Part shown: positions 53,359 to 62,608 of the stretch, piece after piece
Layout: every line of letters starts with the position of its first letter
Position numbering within the stretch: the first letter of the stretch is position 1
Assembly: GCF_905397435.1 (NCBI RefSeq)
Contig: NZ_CAJPVI010000024.1
Location: 60,494 to 124,493, forward strand
Origin: Cupriavidus numazuensis
GTDB lineage: Bacteria; Pseudomonadota; Gammaproteobacteria; Burkholderiales; Burkholderiaceae
Reading direction: 5' to 3'
DNA: 64,000 nt
Position numbers and translations under genes: made by a program
Notes under the pieces: generated by a model
Seen by the model: the letters and a program-made list of their open reading frames with translations, nothing else
What the model was told of the DNA's origin: nothing
Database searches by the model: none

Positions 53359-53715
53359 TTACTGAGCCTTGTCGCCAGAGGCCTTCGCGCCATCCGTATA
53401 AGGGTCAAATTTCCCCGTCTTTGCGCCATCGGTGTATGGATCGTACTTTCCGGCTTTGGCACCTTCGGAATACGGATCGAAACGCTTCTCCGAAGCGTTC
53501 AGGCTGGAGCGGGTCGACTGCTTTGCTCCATCGGTGTAGGGGTCAAACTTGCCGGACTTCGCCGCGCCCGAGTTTGGGGATACCTTCTTCGCCGCGTGGC
53601 TGCCCCCGTACAGATCGCCGCCGTCCATGTAGTTCTTCTGCGCATTGGCTGCTTGCGTCACACCGAATGCTGCCAGCCCGGCAATGATCAGGGTCGGAAT
53701 GGTTTTGTTAAGCAT
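53359..53715 (-). CDS. Secreted FDPYTDGAK-repeat protein 2 (118 aa)
   Basis: A signal peptide (MLNKTIPTLIIAGLAAFG, cleavage after ANA) is followed by QKNYMDGGDLYGGSHAAK and four repeats (KFDPYTDGAK, RFDPYSEGAK, KYDPYTDGAK, KFDPYTDGAK). It shares layout and the QKNYxDGGDLYGGSHA opening with repeat protein 1, so the two arose by tandem duplication. The ATG at 53715 has AGAGG upstream; the longer open frame is not supported. Its separate terminator implies it is transcribed on its own. Confidence 0.8.
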   Translation of the reverse strand: MLNKTIPTLIIAGLAAFGVTQAANAQKNYMDGGDLYGGSHAAKKVSPNSGAAKSGKFDPYTDGAKQSTRSSLNASEKRFDPYSEGAKAGKYDPYTDGAKTGKFDPYTDGAKASGDKAQ

Positions 53716-53853
53716 GATGGCCTCTCGAATCGAGGTCGCGCGGCGCCTGCGCACGCCCTTGCGAATGGTGGACGATACTCTGGCTGATTGACCGAGTCGG
53801 CGCTTCCTTGAATAACGTGAGCCCGTTTCTCCGGAATTCAAGTCTCAAAGCGG

Positions 53854-54690
53854 CTATTTGCCCAATGAACCGCTCCAACCCTCCGCGCCACGCATTTCAG
53901 CGGGAGCAATACCGCTTGCGGACCCCGCATGAACTGAAGTCGCCAGACGCATGAGGTTGTATGGCTCCACGCGGATCAGGCCGCCGCGTGGGCTGTCGAT
54001 ATCGGCAATCAGCGCGAAAGAAACGCCAACCACCAGGGGCAATACCAGCAGCAGGTAGCCCGCCGATTCCCTCTTGCGCAGGCCGTATCCGACCAAAGCG
54101 TTGCTGCACACCGCCACGACAAGCATCAGCATCCAGGCGGAGTTGGGGATCCGGTTCCACCACGATGACTGGGTATAGCCCTCCGCGTTCAGCACCTCAT
54201 TCATCCCCGCCACCGCCAGCCCCACGATGACGTTCGGATTGGCTGCGGCATTGCGTTCCACGACCGCCCAAAGCTTGGCTTGCAAGGCTGCTCTCGCGGC
54301 GTCGGTCTTCTTCAGACTGGCGGCATCATGGTTCGTATAGAAGTCGAGCCGACACTGGAGGTACTCGCGAAGCAGCGCACGCACGGGCTCCGCATCGGCC
54401 GCCGGCAACAGTCCCGCGCGGACATATTCCGTACCAATGGCATTGGCCTCTGCCTCTTCGTAGAGTTTGCGCTGGTCGTAGCGGCTGACCGCCATGGCAA
54501 AGCAGAAGCCGATCAGTAGCCCGAGCAGCGTGAGAACGGCAGCCTGAATCACGCCTACGTCCTGCCGTGCATCCGCAGAGGAACTCCTGGTCCCGCGGAT
54601 GGCCCTGGCGCCGATCCTCTCGGCCAGCCATAACAGGCTGAACGTGACGACGAAAACCAGCAATGGGTAGTCTTTGATGGTGGTATCCAT
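53854..54690 (-). CDS. DUF4239 family membrane protein
   Basis: A 278-residue protein with N-terminal membrane segments (about residues 8-25 and 48-68) and two further segments near 190-230. The central soluble region (KLYEEAEANAIGTEYVRAGLLP core) is typical of DUF4239, a bestrophin-like family of unknown function. It is followed by an envelope gene set at 54.8-57.4 kb on the same strand. Confidence 0.85.
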   Translation of the reverse strand: MDTTIKDYPLLVFVVTFSLLWLAERIGARAIRGTRSSSADARQDVGVIQAAVLTLLGLLIGFCFAMAVSRYDQRKLYEEAEANAIGTEYVRAGLLPAADAEPVRALLREYLQCRLDFYTNHDAASLKKTDAARAALQAKLWAVVERNAAANPNVIVGLAVAGMNEVLNAEGYTQSSWWNRIPNSAWMLMLVVAVCSNALVGYGLRKRESAGYLLLVLPLVVGVSFALIADIDSPRGGLIRVEPYNLMRLATSVHAGSASGIAPAEMRGAEGWSGSLGK

Positions 54691-54771
54691 ATTTGCTCAC
54701 CGTAAATTTTCTTCCCGCAAACGCGCGCAAATGCTTCTCGCTGAAGGTTCCTGCGCCTATGCCAAAAAGAA

Positions 54772-55911
54772 CTACTGGGCGGGGATCGTGATCAGCGGCA
54801 GGGTTTCCTTACTGGCCGTATCCACCAGCGTGAAGAACAACATGACGGCATTGAGCGCGCGCTTGGTACGCAGGTCGCCTTGATCGATCCAGAACCAGTA
54901 GTCGCGGTAGCGCACCGCCACATAGGCATCCGCGGGCTTGGCTTTGCCGCAACGAATCCGAACGGTCTCGTCCTCGGCCGCCGGTGACGTGCGCTCAACG
55001 CCCGGCAACGCGCTTCGCTCGGCCAGATGCTCGTCCGGGACGTCCATGTAGCTGGACAACGCAAGCATGATCTGCAACATGGACCGGCTGTTGACCGACA
55101 GCTCGTCCTCCGCGCCGCGAGCCGGCGAGTACCTGAGCACGAACCGTTGCCGGTCCGGGGGCAGCCTCAGCAGCCGGCGAATCTCATCCACCTTCGCGAT
55201 CACGCCAGCAGGCATGTCTTCCCTGCGGAAGAAGAGGACAGCCATGGATCCCCGAGTCTTGTCTTCTTCGACACGCATCGCGAAGGCGCCGGCAGCCTGT
55301 ACCTCGCGCATCAAAGAGATGGCGCGCACAAATTCCGGATCGGCCTCCCGCATCATGCCGCTGGCAGTGGAACGATTACGCACGCCATTGAGCGACTCAA
55401 CGGTCATGCCAAGCAGGAAATCGGCGGCATAGCCGCTTTGCAGCATGAAGAAGATGTTGCGCGGATCAATCGGCTCCATCAGTCCGTGCACAAAGCGCTG
55501 TCCTGTTGCCGGCGTGTAGGTGATCGTCGGCCGGTCCGTATAGACGCCCTGCACGCCCGCCGCGATGAAATCCCCCTGGACCGCGCGTGCCGAAGACAAC
55601 GTACCGTTGACCGACACCCCCGCCTGAAGCGAATAGCCGCTGACTACGGAGGCCACATCCACGAACACGGGGAGATCCATGTAGCGTAGCTTGACGATGT
55701 TGAGCAGCGTCTGCTGCTTCCATGAATCGGCAATGGCCGCGCTGTAGTCAAAACGATCGGCGATGATGGTGGTGGGTCCCAACGATGTACACGCCGAAAG
55801 CAACGAGCCTGATGCTATCGCCACGGCATGCACGAGCGCTGCGAAGCGGACTGCCGTCCGGGTGGTTGCCTGTTTCAGGCAGCTTGCATTGCGGAACGCC
55901 GGTGCACGCAT
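54772..55911 (-). CDS. Putative outer-membrane or periplasmic lipoprotein (379 aa)
   Basis: The N-terminal region carries a lipobox LLSAC (the Cys of SGSLLSACTSLG), so lipid attachment is expected. The mature part has no recognised domain; the conserved-looking stretch DSWKQQTLLNIVKLRYMDLPVFVDVASV (core NIVKLRYMDLPVFVD) is reminiscent of proteins found beside Usp and membrane genes in several betaproteobacteria. The start at 55911 was chosen to place the signal peptide normally; an upstream ATG at 56004 is open in frame. Confidence 0.72.
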   Translation of the reverse strand: MRAPAFRNASCLKQATTRTAVRFAALVHAVAIASGSLLSACTSLGPTTIIADRFDYSAAIADSWKQQTLLNIVKLRYMDLPVFVDVASVVSGYSLQAGVSVNGTLSSARAVQGDFIAAGVQGVYTDRPTITYTPATGQRFVHGLMEPIDPRNIFFMLQSGYAADFLLGMTVESLNGVRNRSTASGMMREADPEFVRAISLMREVQAAGAFAMRVEEDKTRGSMAVLFFRREDMPAGVIAKVDEIRRLLRLPPDRQRFVLRYSPARGAEDELSVNSRSMLQIMLALSSYMDVPDEHLAERSALPGVERTSPAAEDETVRIRCGKAKPADAYVAVRYRDYWFWIDQGDLRTKRALNAVMLFFTLVDTASKETLPLITIPAQ

Positions 55912-56010
55912 GGCAAGAGGGACATCCCCCTCCGGATGAAATGGGTCTTCAGATAGCGTAGGAGAGCGCAGAAAGCGGCCGTTGACGCAGCGCAAGCCCG
56001 GCAAAGCGGG

Positions 56011-56673
56011 CTAGAAGCGGAACGCGAGCGAGAGCATCACGACCTGAGAATCGGCGCCGGGATTGAACCAATAGACGCCCGCCGTACAGTTTCGCACGGT
56101 CAACTGGAGGAGCCCTCCGGGCCGGATGTCCCTGTCGCCGCCATAGATCCGCGTGCGCTGCATGGCGATACCGAGCCGTATCCATTCGACCGGTCGATAG
56201 GCCAGTTCGCTCCAGGCATAGAGGTAGCCTGAACGGCCGGCGTGGGCAGGCAGATACTCCGCTTCCAGGTAATAGTCCAGCCTGCCCACGCCTACGCTCG
56301 CCTCGAGCCCGGCGATGGGTCCGTGCGCCTCTCCGGCGACCACGCCGACGATGGGTGTGGCACTGAGGTGAATCTTTTCGCCTCCCGAGAACGTCCAGCC
56401 GATGAATGCCGACTGCGAATGCATGGCTTCATAGTTGGCCCTTGCCTCGAGGTGAAGCTGGCGGTGGTCTGCGCCGAATATGCCGCTGGCGTAGCTCTGG
56501 CCCTGGCGCGGCATGTTCCAGTAGGCCGCTGCCGAGAAATTCCACGGCTCCGCCGTATCCAAACCAGCAGCCGCCCCGGCGGGTGGGCCTTGTGTCTGCG
56601 CGTGTAACACTCCCGCAGCCAGCAGGGCCATTATCGGCAGCAAGCAGGGCCGCACGTCAGCCGCCCAGCGCAA
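56011..56673 (-). CDS. Putative outer-membrane beta-barrel protein (220 aa)
   Basis: The signal peptide (LLPIMALLAAGVLHA) is followed by alternating polar/aromatic beta strands and a C-terminal Phe (LSLAFRF), the hallmarks of an outer-membrane barrel. No family was recognised. It overlaps the end of the upstream membrane-protein gene by 17 bp, indicating translational coupling. Confidence 0.72.
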   Translation of the reverse strand: MRWAADVRPCLLPIMALLAAGVLHAQTQGPPAGAAAGLDTAEPWNFSAAAYWNMPRQGQSYASGIFGADHRQLHLEARANYEAMHSQSAFIGWTFSGGEKIHLSATPIVGVVAGEAHGPIAGLEASVGVGRLDYYLEAEYLPAHAGRSGYLYAWSELAYRPVEWIRLGIAMQRTRIYGGDRDIRPGGLLQLTVRNCTAGVYWFNPGADSQVVMLSLAFRF

Positions 56674-57370
56674 TGATCGCCATGGTCAGGGTGACCCCCA
56701 GGGCCGTCATACCCAAACCAGCCGGCATTGCCCCGAATCCCGCGTAATGACCGAGCGCCGCGCCGCCCAGGAACAGCATGCCGATCGTTAGCACACGCGA
56801 GACCAGCAGGGCACTTGGCACGTCGCTCAGCAGCACGAAGGGCAGTGCCACGGGAAACGTGGTCAAGACCACAATAAAGAAGATGTGCACTGCCCCGCGA
56901 AGGTCGGCCCATTGCAGGCGCGGGCGCGCCGGCAGGCCTGCGGCGGCAAGCCTCGCGCGAATGGCTTCCAGCTCCGCGTCTGCTACCAGTGCCTTCATGC
57001 CCGGTGCAAGCGCGTCGCGAATCAGGCGGATGCCGGTCGGCCGGTCGGACGCGTGCTTGATGGCCATGGCGAGCGTGAGTCGCTGCCCTCTTGCGGCGAT
57101 GGTCCGAACCAGATACATGACCGCATCCACCAGTCCCCACGCCAAGTTGCAGCCCAGCGCCGCATGCAGCATGGTCCTGCTCGCGCCGGCGCCGGCACTC
57201 GCCGACGAAACCGCGCCGACAAAGGTCAGCGCCATGAACAGGCCAAAGCACATCTCGGAAACGCGATCCACCACGTCCAGCACCGCGCCCCGGCCTTCGC
57301 CCCGGTCCGGTTGTACATCCACCGCATCGAGCATGCCGGTTGCCCGGGAATTGGCCCGCGGCGGCGGCAT
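56657..57370 (-). CDS. VIT1/CCC1-like integral membrane protein
   Basis: About five membrane segments in 237 residues; the sequence DRVSEMCFGLFMALTFVGAVS near residue 30 and a cytoplasmic helical loop resemble the Ccc1/VIT metal-transporter superfamily, with reduced conservation. The start at 57370 was taken as a reasonable Met upstream of the first span; alternatives at 57466 and internal Met 15 residues on exist. It is followed, with overlap, by the barrel gene. Confidence 0.6.
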   Translation of the reverse strand: MPPPRANSRATGMLDAVDVQPDRGEGRGAVLDVVDRVSEMCFGLFMALTFVGAVSSASAGAGASRTMLHAALGCNLAWGLVDAVMYLVRTIAARGQRLTLAMAIKHASDRPTGIRLIRDALAPGMKALVADAELEAIRARLAAAGLPARPRLQWADLRGAVHIFFIVVLTTFPVALPFVLLSDVPSALLVSRVLTIGMLFLGGAALGHYAGFGAMPAGLGMTALGVTLTMAIIALGG

Positions 57371-57446
57371 GGATGCTTTCGCCGTCTCAGCCTGCGGGCG
57401 CCGCACGCTGTGTCCGCAGTCCCGGCCGTGGGTGCCAGAACCGGAA

Positions 57447-57890
57447 TCAGGACGCCGCACCGCCATGTCCGGTTGCCTTCACCAGCAATACGGGCAAGCT
57501 GCCGTGGCGCAGCAGGCTTTCCGCGACGCTTCCCATCAATACGCGACCGATGCCCGAGCGGCCATGCGTACCGGCTACCACGATCTGGGCGCCACGCTCT
57601 TCTGCAATCTGCTGAACCTGCTTGCCGAGATCGCCGAGCTCGAGAATCTGGTCGACCAGGATTGCCTGGCTGCGCACTTGCTTCGACTCCGCTTTCGCCT
57701 GCGCCTCGGCCAGAAGCCTGTGCCCTGCCCGGACCAGGCCGGCACGCACCTCCGGCTCTTCGTATCCGCCATCGACGATATGCACGATGTCCAGCTCCGC
57801 ACCGCTCGCCGCGGCCAGCCCAATGGCTTCCGCCAGGCCAAGATCGCCGCATTGGCTTCCGTCTATCGCCACCAGAATCTTTTTGTACAT
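57447..57890 (-). CDS. Universal stress protein, UspA family
   Basis: This 147-residue single-domain Usp begins MYKKILVAIDGSQCG and has the full ATP-binding loop GTHGRSGIGRVLMGSVAE (G2xG9xGS). The ATG at 57890 has AGGAGA upstream. It is 91 bp downstream of another Usp gene on the same strand, so the two are probably one operon behind the FNR box at 58.97 kb. Confidence 0.92.
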   Translation of the reverse strand: MYKKILVAIDGSQCGDLGLAEAIGLAAASGAELDIVHIVDGGYEEPEVRAGLVRAGHRLLAEAQAKAESKQVRSQAILVDQILELGDLGKQVQQIAEERGAQIVVAGTHGRSGIGRVLMGSVAESLLRHGSLPVLLVKATGHGGAAS

Positions 57891-57981
57891 TGCCTTCTCC
57901 TGCTGCATGCCTGAACCGCAAGGCGCCATCACCGAGATATTCACTGGTCCACGATCCGGCACCGGCGCGCCGATCCGAATT

Positions 57982-58818
57982 TCAATGCGAGAACAATACG
58001 GGCACCGTCATGGACGACAGCAGCGTGCGCGTGACGCCCCCGAGCACAAGCTCTCGCATGCGCCCATGGCCGTATGCGCCCATCACGATCAGGTCGGCGT
58101 CGAAATCGGCGGCCCGGGACAACAGCAATTCCCCGATGGTCAGGTCGGAACCGCCCGGGCCATGCTCGACCTCCACCGTCACGCCGTGTCGTTCCAGGAC
58201 GCGCACCGCATGGGCGACCGGCGTGGCGTCCGGACGTGCTTCCTTGGCAGCAGTCTGGGCGCACAGTATGCGTGCCGTCGCTCCCCCAATGAGCGGCAGC
58301 GCATCATGCAGGGCCCGTGCCGCTTCGCGGCTGCCATTCCATGCCACCATCACCCGCGCCCCGGTTGCCTCGAATTGCCCGTCGCACGGAACGACAAGTA
58401 CCGGCCGACCGCTTTCCAGCAGCAACGCTTCGAGCACCTGGGTGGCAAGCGGGCCCTCTTCGCCATTGGCGTCGTACTGGCCCGCGACGATCAGGCCGGC
58501 TTCGCGCGACTCGCGCAGCACCGTGGAAAGGACATCGTGCTCGGCTGCCCGCCATTCCACACCGGCGCCAAGATCCTTTGTCGTTTCCTGGAACTGATGA
58601 CGGATGCGCTCTCCGATCAACCGGCGCCGCTGCCGGTCGCTTTCGATATAGTCTGCGGCGTTGTCCATCAGGTAGAACCATGCGGGATCGGGAATGAAGC
58701 TGCCCAGGAGGCCGATCAACGGACAATCATGGGAACTCGCCAGGTGCGTGGCCAGCGCAAGCCGAGTCGCCGTATGCCTGCTGCGATCCAGATGGACCAG
58801 AATGCTGCTGTAGTTCAT
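57982..58818 (-). CDS. Tandem-domain universal stress protein (278 aa)
   Basis: Two Usp domains in one chain: the first opens MNYSSILVHLDRSRH, and the second ends with the conserved ATP-binding loop MGAYGHGRMRELVLGGVTR. The family is induced by energy or oxygen stress in many bacteria. It is the first gene after a 150 bp stretch containing an FNR-type box. Confidence 0.92.
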   Translation of the reverse strand: MNYSSILVHLDRSRHTATRLALATHLASSHDCPLIGLLGSFIPDPAWFYLMDNAADYIESDRQRRRLIGERIRHQFQETTKDLGAGVEWRAAEHDVLSTVLRESREAGLIVAGQYDANGEEGPLATQVLEALLLESGRPVLVVPCDGQFEATGARVMVAWNGSREAARALHDALPLIGGATARILCAQTAAKEARPDATPVAHAVRVLERHGVTVEVEHGPGGSDLTIGELLLSRAADFDADLIVMGAYGHGRMRELVLGGVTRTLLSSMTVPVLFSH

Positions 58819-58968
58819 GGTTGTTCCTTGTCTTGAAGGTCGAACGGCTGGCCGTTACACCGAATGTGGCCACGCGGAAGGATGACCAGACGTGGTTCCA
58901 GATGTGCATGTTGCCCGTGCACGGGCGGCATCCTGAAATCCAGTTTGGTCTCCCGCGACGCGCGAGCC

Positions 58969-58982
58969 TTGACAACCGTCAA
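58969..58982. promoter_or_regulatory. FNR/ANR-type box upstream of the Usp operon
   Basis: TTGACAACCGTCAA matches TTGAYnnnnRTCAA; flanking bases extend the inverted repeat to CCTTGAC/GTCAAGG (58967-58984). It is about 150 bp upstream of the tandem Usp start. Confidence 0.65.
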
Positions 58983-59246
58983 GGGAACCGATGTCCGCCG
59001 CATCACGCCCGCCCGCAATCCTCCCGCCAACCCATGACGTGATTCGCGACCAGGGATCTGCCCCCGGCACGATGCTGTCGCAGTAGTGCTCTTCGGCCGT
59101 ACTTGCCATCGTCTGAGCCACAGGTGCAAGTGCGATGATCGATACATACGGAACACCGGAATCCTCAAGAGTCTCTTGCGTCCCGCACAGAGCCGCTTTG
59201 GCTCTCCCAGGGTATTCACATCGTCACCCCACCCATTCAAGGCTCG

Positions 59247-59260
59247 TTGATCTACAGCAA
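59247..59260. promoter_or_regulatory. Weak FNR-like box upstream of DoxX gene
   Basis: TTGATCTACAGCAA has one mismatch to the FNR consensus (AGCAA for RTCAA). It is about 95 bp before the DoxX start. Confidence 0.3.
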
Positions 59261-59353
59261 CCGTGCCCGGAACCGAAGTCATAGGCTGAATCCAGAGTGA
59301 AAGCGTTGCGCAGGCATCGCTCCCACTTGCCCTGTCGATTCCGGAGCATTGCC

Positions 59354-59773
59354 ATGACCACGGCCACTATCTCTGTAACGCCCACAACCGTTGCTCGCCT
59401 GTATTCCGTCGGCCGCGCACTGCTTGGCTCCCTTTTTCTGATTTCAGGTCTAATGAAGATGGGCAGTTTCGCCGGATATTCAGCATGGATTGCGAGCGCT
59501 GAACTGCCGATGCCAAGTCTGTTGCTGGTGCTGGCCATGACGATCGAGATTGCCGGCGGATTGACCCTGATTTCCGGTTGGAACGCGAAATGGGGAGCGC
59601 TGCTTCTCGCGGTGTTTCTGGTGCCGACCACCCTGATCTTCCATGGCTTCTGGCGCGCCGATCTCGCGGACTCCTGGAATCAGTTCAACCACATTCTGAA
59701 AAATGTCGCGATCCTGGGCGGGATGCTTGTCGTCTTCGCGATTGAATCATCACGCGGGCATGAGCCGAAGTAA
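59354..59773 (+). CDS. DoxX-family membrane protein
   Basis: This 139-residue protein has four predicted membrane segments with the DoxX pattern (GRALLGSLFLISGLMKMGSF near residue 20). The family includes quinone-associated or thiosulfate-linked membrane proteins with mostly unknown roles. The ATG at 59354 has GGAG 8 bases upstream. A zinc alcohol dehydrogenase gene follows after 13 bp, so they form an operon. Confidence 0.88.
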   Translation: MTTATISVTPTTVARLYSVGRALLGSLFLISGLMKMGSFAGYSAWIASAELPMPSLLLVLAMTIEIAGGLTLISGWNAKWGALLLAVFLVPTTLIFHGFWRADLADSWNQFNHILKNVAILGGMLVVFAIESSRGHEPK

Positions 59774-59786
59774 CTGGAGAATCGCG

Positions 59787-60809
59787 ATGCGCCATCAGCC
59801 GGAGTCTTGCACCATGAACGCCACGATGCGCGCAATGGTTTTCGACGGAGGGAGCCCAATCCTTGCTGACCGCCTGGTGCCAGTGCCAGTCCCGGAAGCC
59901 GGCGAAGTGCGAATCCGTGTGGCGGCGTGCGGCGTGTGCCGTACGGACCTGCATGTGGTGGATGGAGACCTCTCCTCGCCCAAGCCCGCGCTGATCCCGG
60001 GCCATGAAATCGTTGGTCGCATCGACGCGCTCGGCGCCGGTGTCGTTGGACTGTCAATCGGCGAGCGGGTCGGCGTGCCGTGGCTGGGGCACACCTGCGG
60101 GCAGTGCCGCTTTTGCCTGAGCGGGAGGGAGAACCTCTGCGACGCACCCCAGTTCCACGGCTATACGCGTGACGGCGGATACGCCGAGTACGTGGTCGCC
60201 GATGCCAGCTATTGTTTTCGCATTCCGGAAGCGTACGACGACGAGCATGCCGCGCCGCTTCTCTGCGCCGGCCTCATCGGCTTTCGGACACTGCGCTCGG
60301 CCGGGGATGCGCAACGTATCGGCATCTATGGATTCGGCGCCGCCGCGCATATCGTGACGCAGATCGCGGTGGCGCAAGGCCGGACTGTCTACGCCTTCAC
60401 GCGGCCCGGGGACCACGCCGCCCAGACGCTGGCCACGGATGTCGGCGCCGCCTGGGTCGGCAGCAGCCAGGACAAGGCACCCGCCACGTTGGACGCTGCC
60501 TTGATCTTTGCGTCCGACGGCGCCCTCGTGCCTGCAGCGCTGGCGTCTGTCGACAAGGGTGGCACGGTGGTCTGCGGGGGCATTCACATGAGCGACATTC
60601 CTTCCTTCCCGTATCGCCAGCTATGGGAAGAACGGCGGATCGTCTCCGTAGCAAACCTGACGCGTGCCGACGGCCACGGCCTCATGGAAGCCGCAGCCGC
60701 GTGGCCATTGCATATACGTACCACGCCCTATCCTCTTTCCAGTGCCAATACCGCGTTGGATGACCTGCGCGCTGGCCGTCTGGCCGGGGCGGCCGTGCTC
60801 CGCATGTGA
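59787..60809 (+). CDS. Zinc-dependent alcohol dehydrogenase
   Basis: This 340-residue medium-chain dehydrogenase has the catalytic zinc ligands Cys (AACGVCRTDLH) and the GHE motif, and the structural zinc site CGQCRFCLSGRENLC. The NAD-binding Rossmann region contains GIYGFGAAAHIV (an atypical glycine pattern compared with GxGxxG). The start at 59787 has GGAG 8 bases upstream; an ATG at 59814 with a nearby GGAG is an alternative. Ethanol or a short-chain alcohol/aldehyde is the likely substrate. Confidence 0.9.
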   Translation: MRHQPESCTMNATMRAMVFDGGSPILADRLVPVPVPEAGEVRIRVAACGVCRTDLHVVDGDLSSPKPALIPGHEIVGRIDALGAGVVGLSIGERVGVPWLGHTCGQCRFCLSGRENLCDAPQFHGYTRDGGYAEYVVADASYCFRIPEAYDDEHAAPLLCAGLIGFRTLRSAGDAQRIGIYGFGAAAHIVTQIAVAQGRTVYAFTRPGDHAAQTLATDVGAAWVGSSQDKAPATLDAALIFASDGALVPAALASVDKGGTVVCGGIHMSDIPSFPYRQLWEERRIVSVANLTRADGHGLMEAAAAWPLHIRTTPYPLSSANTALDDLRAGRLAGAAVLRM

Positions 60810-60839
60810 TGGTCCTTCCGACTGGATTGGCAGCGGCTT

Positions 60840-62378
60840 TCAGGTACTCGGCCAGGGATCCCCGACCATCGCCGCTTCGCCATGCGTTTGGCGCGGCATG
60901 ATCGTGTTACGACCAGCGGCCTTTGCCTGATAAAGGCTGTGGTCAGCCTTGCGCAGAAGCTGTTCAGACGTTTCGGCGGGAGAACCCATGCCGTCAAAAG
61001 TCGCCACTCCAATACTCACGCTAAGAGGAACAGGCTGGGCGCCCATACCCGCCAGCTCCGTTGCCATCACGGCTGCGCGAATGTTCTCCGCAATCTTGAT
61101 TGCCCCTTTCATGTCCGTGCTTGGAAGCAACACGGAGAACTCTTCGCCACCATAACGGCCAACGAAATCTCCCGGGCGACGGATATTTTTGGTAATGCAC
61201 TGAGCAATCGCTTTTAGCGCTTCATCACCGATAGCGTGACCGTGCCGGTCATTGAGCGCCTTGAAGTTGTCGGCATCGAGCATCAGTACGGACAGACTCC
61301 TCCCATCCCGGCTGGCTCGTTTCCACTCTGTCTCCAGCGTCGAACTCAGGACGCGGCGGTTGCCGACCCCGGTCAGGCTATCCGTCGTAGCAAGCAGGTG
61401 AAGCCGATTCTCCATCTCGAGCCGCTTCCGGAATAGCCTCGCAAACATCACCGACATCCAGATGATCAGCACATCGAGCACCGTCACAACGCCGCCGATA
61501 GCCCAGGCACGCTGCGTCCATTGCGCATAGATGTCCTGGAGTGCGAGCCCCACAACAACGATCAATGGATACTTTCCGATACGCCTGAAACTGTAGAGGC
61601 GCTGCGCACCGTCCAGGGTCGCGGTACCAATGTAGCAACCATTGTCCGACTGGATCAGCGGTTCGAATGATGGGACACCCGCAATGCTCTGGCCGATATC
61701 CTCACGCTTGTAAGGACGTCGCATCAGCACCGTTCCGTCGCTTTGTATCAACGTGATGGAGCCATGGTCCCCCAGCGTCATGCCGTCGAACAGGCGCCGG
61801 AAATAATTCAGCCTCAGCGTTCCCGCAACAACGCCGGCAAAGTGCCCCTGCGAATCCGTCAACCTTTGGCTCAGGCCGATGGATGTCTCTGCCTTTGTCA
61901 CGTGCGGAGAGAATGGTTTGCTGATGAAGAGCCCGGCATCGGCCGAGCGCTGGTGAATCGCAAAGTAATCCCGGTCGCTAAGGTTTAGCCGCCTCGGCGT
62001 TGCGAACCGGGATTCAAACACGACATCCCCTACGGCATTCGTGACGAAAAGCGAACCGATATCCTGAGCGTTTGTGGACCTGTCAAACAGCACCCGCTGG
62101 CGAATGGCGGGCGGCAAATGCAAGATCGCCGGCTCCTTGACACCGTCGATAGCCGCTTCCAGCGAAAGCTCGTAAACCTCGATGTTGCGTTCAATATCGC
62201 GCTGCAGGATCAACGAGAGATTCTCTGCGGAATCGCGTGCGCGTGCGAATGCGTCCTGGCGCATTTCGTAAAGGGCGACGGCGGCAACGCATGCCATGGC
62301 CACCGCAGCAGCAGTCGCCCCCACAATGAACAGAGACGGGCGTGCAAGACATGCGGCAGCAAGCCTGGTTATCCCCAT
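60840..62378 (-). CDS. Membrane-bound diguanylate cyclase with periplasmic dCACHE sensor
   Basis: This 512-residue protein has an N-terminal membrane segment, a periplasmic dCache-like sensor (about residues 50-290), a second segment (about 300-325) and a C-terminal GGDEF domain whose active site reads RYGGEEFSVLL, the active GGEEF form. It synthesises cyclic di-GMP in response to an unknown ligand. An RxxD inhibitory site upstream is not apparent. The ATG at 62378 has AAGGG upstream; one at 62417 lacks a ribosome-binding site. Confidence 0.92.
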   Translation of the reverse strand: MGITRLAAACLARPSLFIVGATAAAVAMACVAAVALYEMRQDAFARARDSAENLSLILQRDIERNIEVYELSLEAAIDGVKEPAILHLPPAIRQRVLFDRSTNAQDIGSLFVTNAVGDVVFESRFATPRRLNLSDRDYFAIHQRSADAGLFISKPFSPHVTKAETSIGLSQRLTDSQGHFAGVVAGTLRLNYFRRLFDGMTLGDHGSITLIQSDGTVLMRRPYKREDIGQSIAGVPSFEPLIQSDNGCYIGTATLDGAQRLYSFRRIGKYPLIVVVGLALQDIYAQWTQRAWAIGGVVTVLDVLIIWMSVMFARLFRKRLEMENRLHLLATTDSLTGVGNRRVLSSTLETEWKRASRDGRSLSVLMLDADNFKALNDRHGHAIGDEALKAIAQCITKNIRRPGDFVGRYGGEEFSVLLPSTDMKGAIKIAENIRAAVMATELAGMGAQPVPLSVSIGVATFDGMGSPAETSEQLLRKADHSLYQAKAAGRNTIMPRQTHGEAAMVGDPWPST

Positions 62379-62608
62379 AACACCCTTAGCCGTCTCGAAC
62401 TGCGTCGCATGAAGCACATCAATCAGAACTGAATCCAGCGCGCGATTTTAACCTCGTGGATCCATGGTCTTGCAGACTGACGATGTCGACGGCAGATCTC
62501 ATTCCGCATATAGGCCGTTAGCCGCACATCTTCTGTTCCACATGCCATGGCCGCCTTGATTAGAATGGATTGTTGACTGTCGCTGGCTCCAAGCAGGAGA
62601 TAAGCGCC

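Larger units (their letters stand above)
58819..59353. other. Divergent intergenic region between Usp and DoxX genes
   Basis: About 535 bp. It contains a palindrome GCCCGTGCACGGGC (58913-58926), the FNR-type box at 58969-58982 and a weaker one at 59247-59260. No ORF with a ribosome-binding site was found. Confidence 0.6.

Noticed and set aside
59247..59260. Second FNR box for the DoxX-alcohol dehydrogenase operon
   Set aside because: One mismatch in the core makes it too weak to claim; retained only as a low-confidence feature.
58815..59282. 155-codon minus-strand frame in the Usp-DoxX gap
   Set aside because: No ribosome-binding site, no domain, and it runs through both FNR-like boxes.
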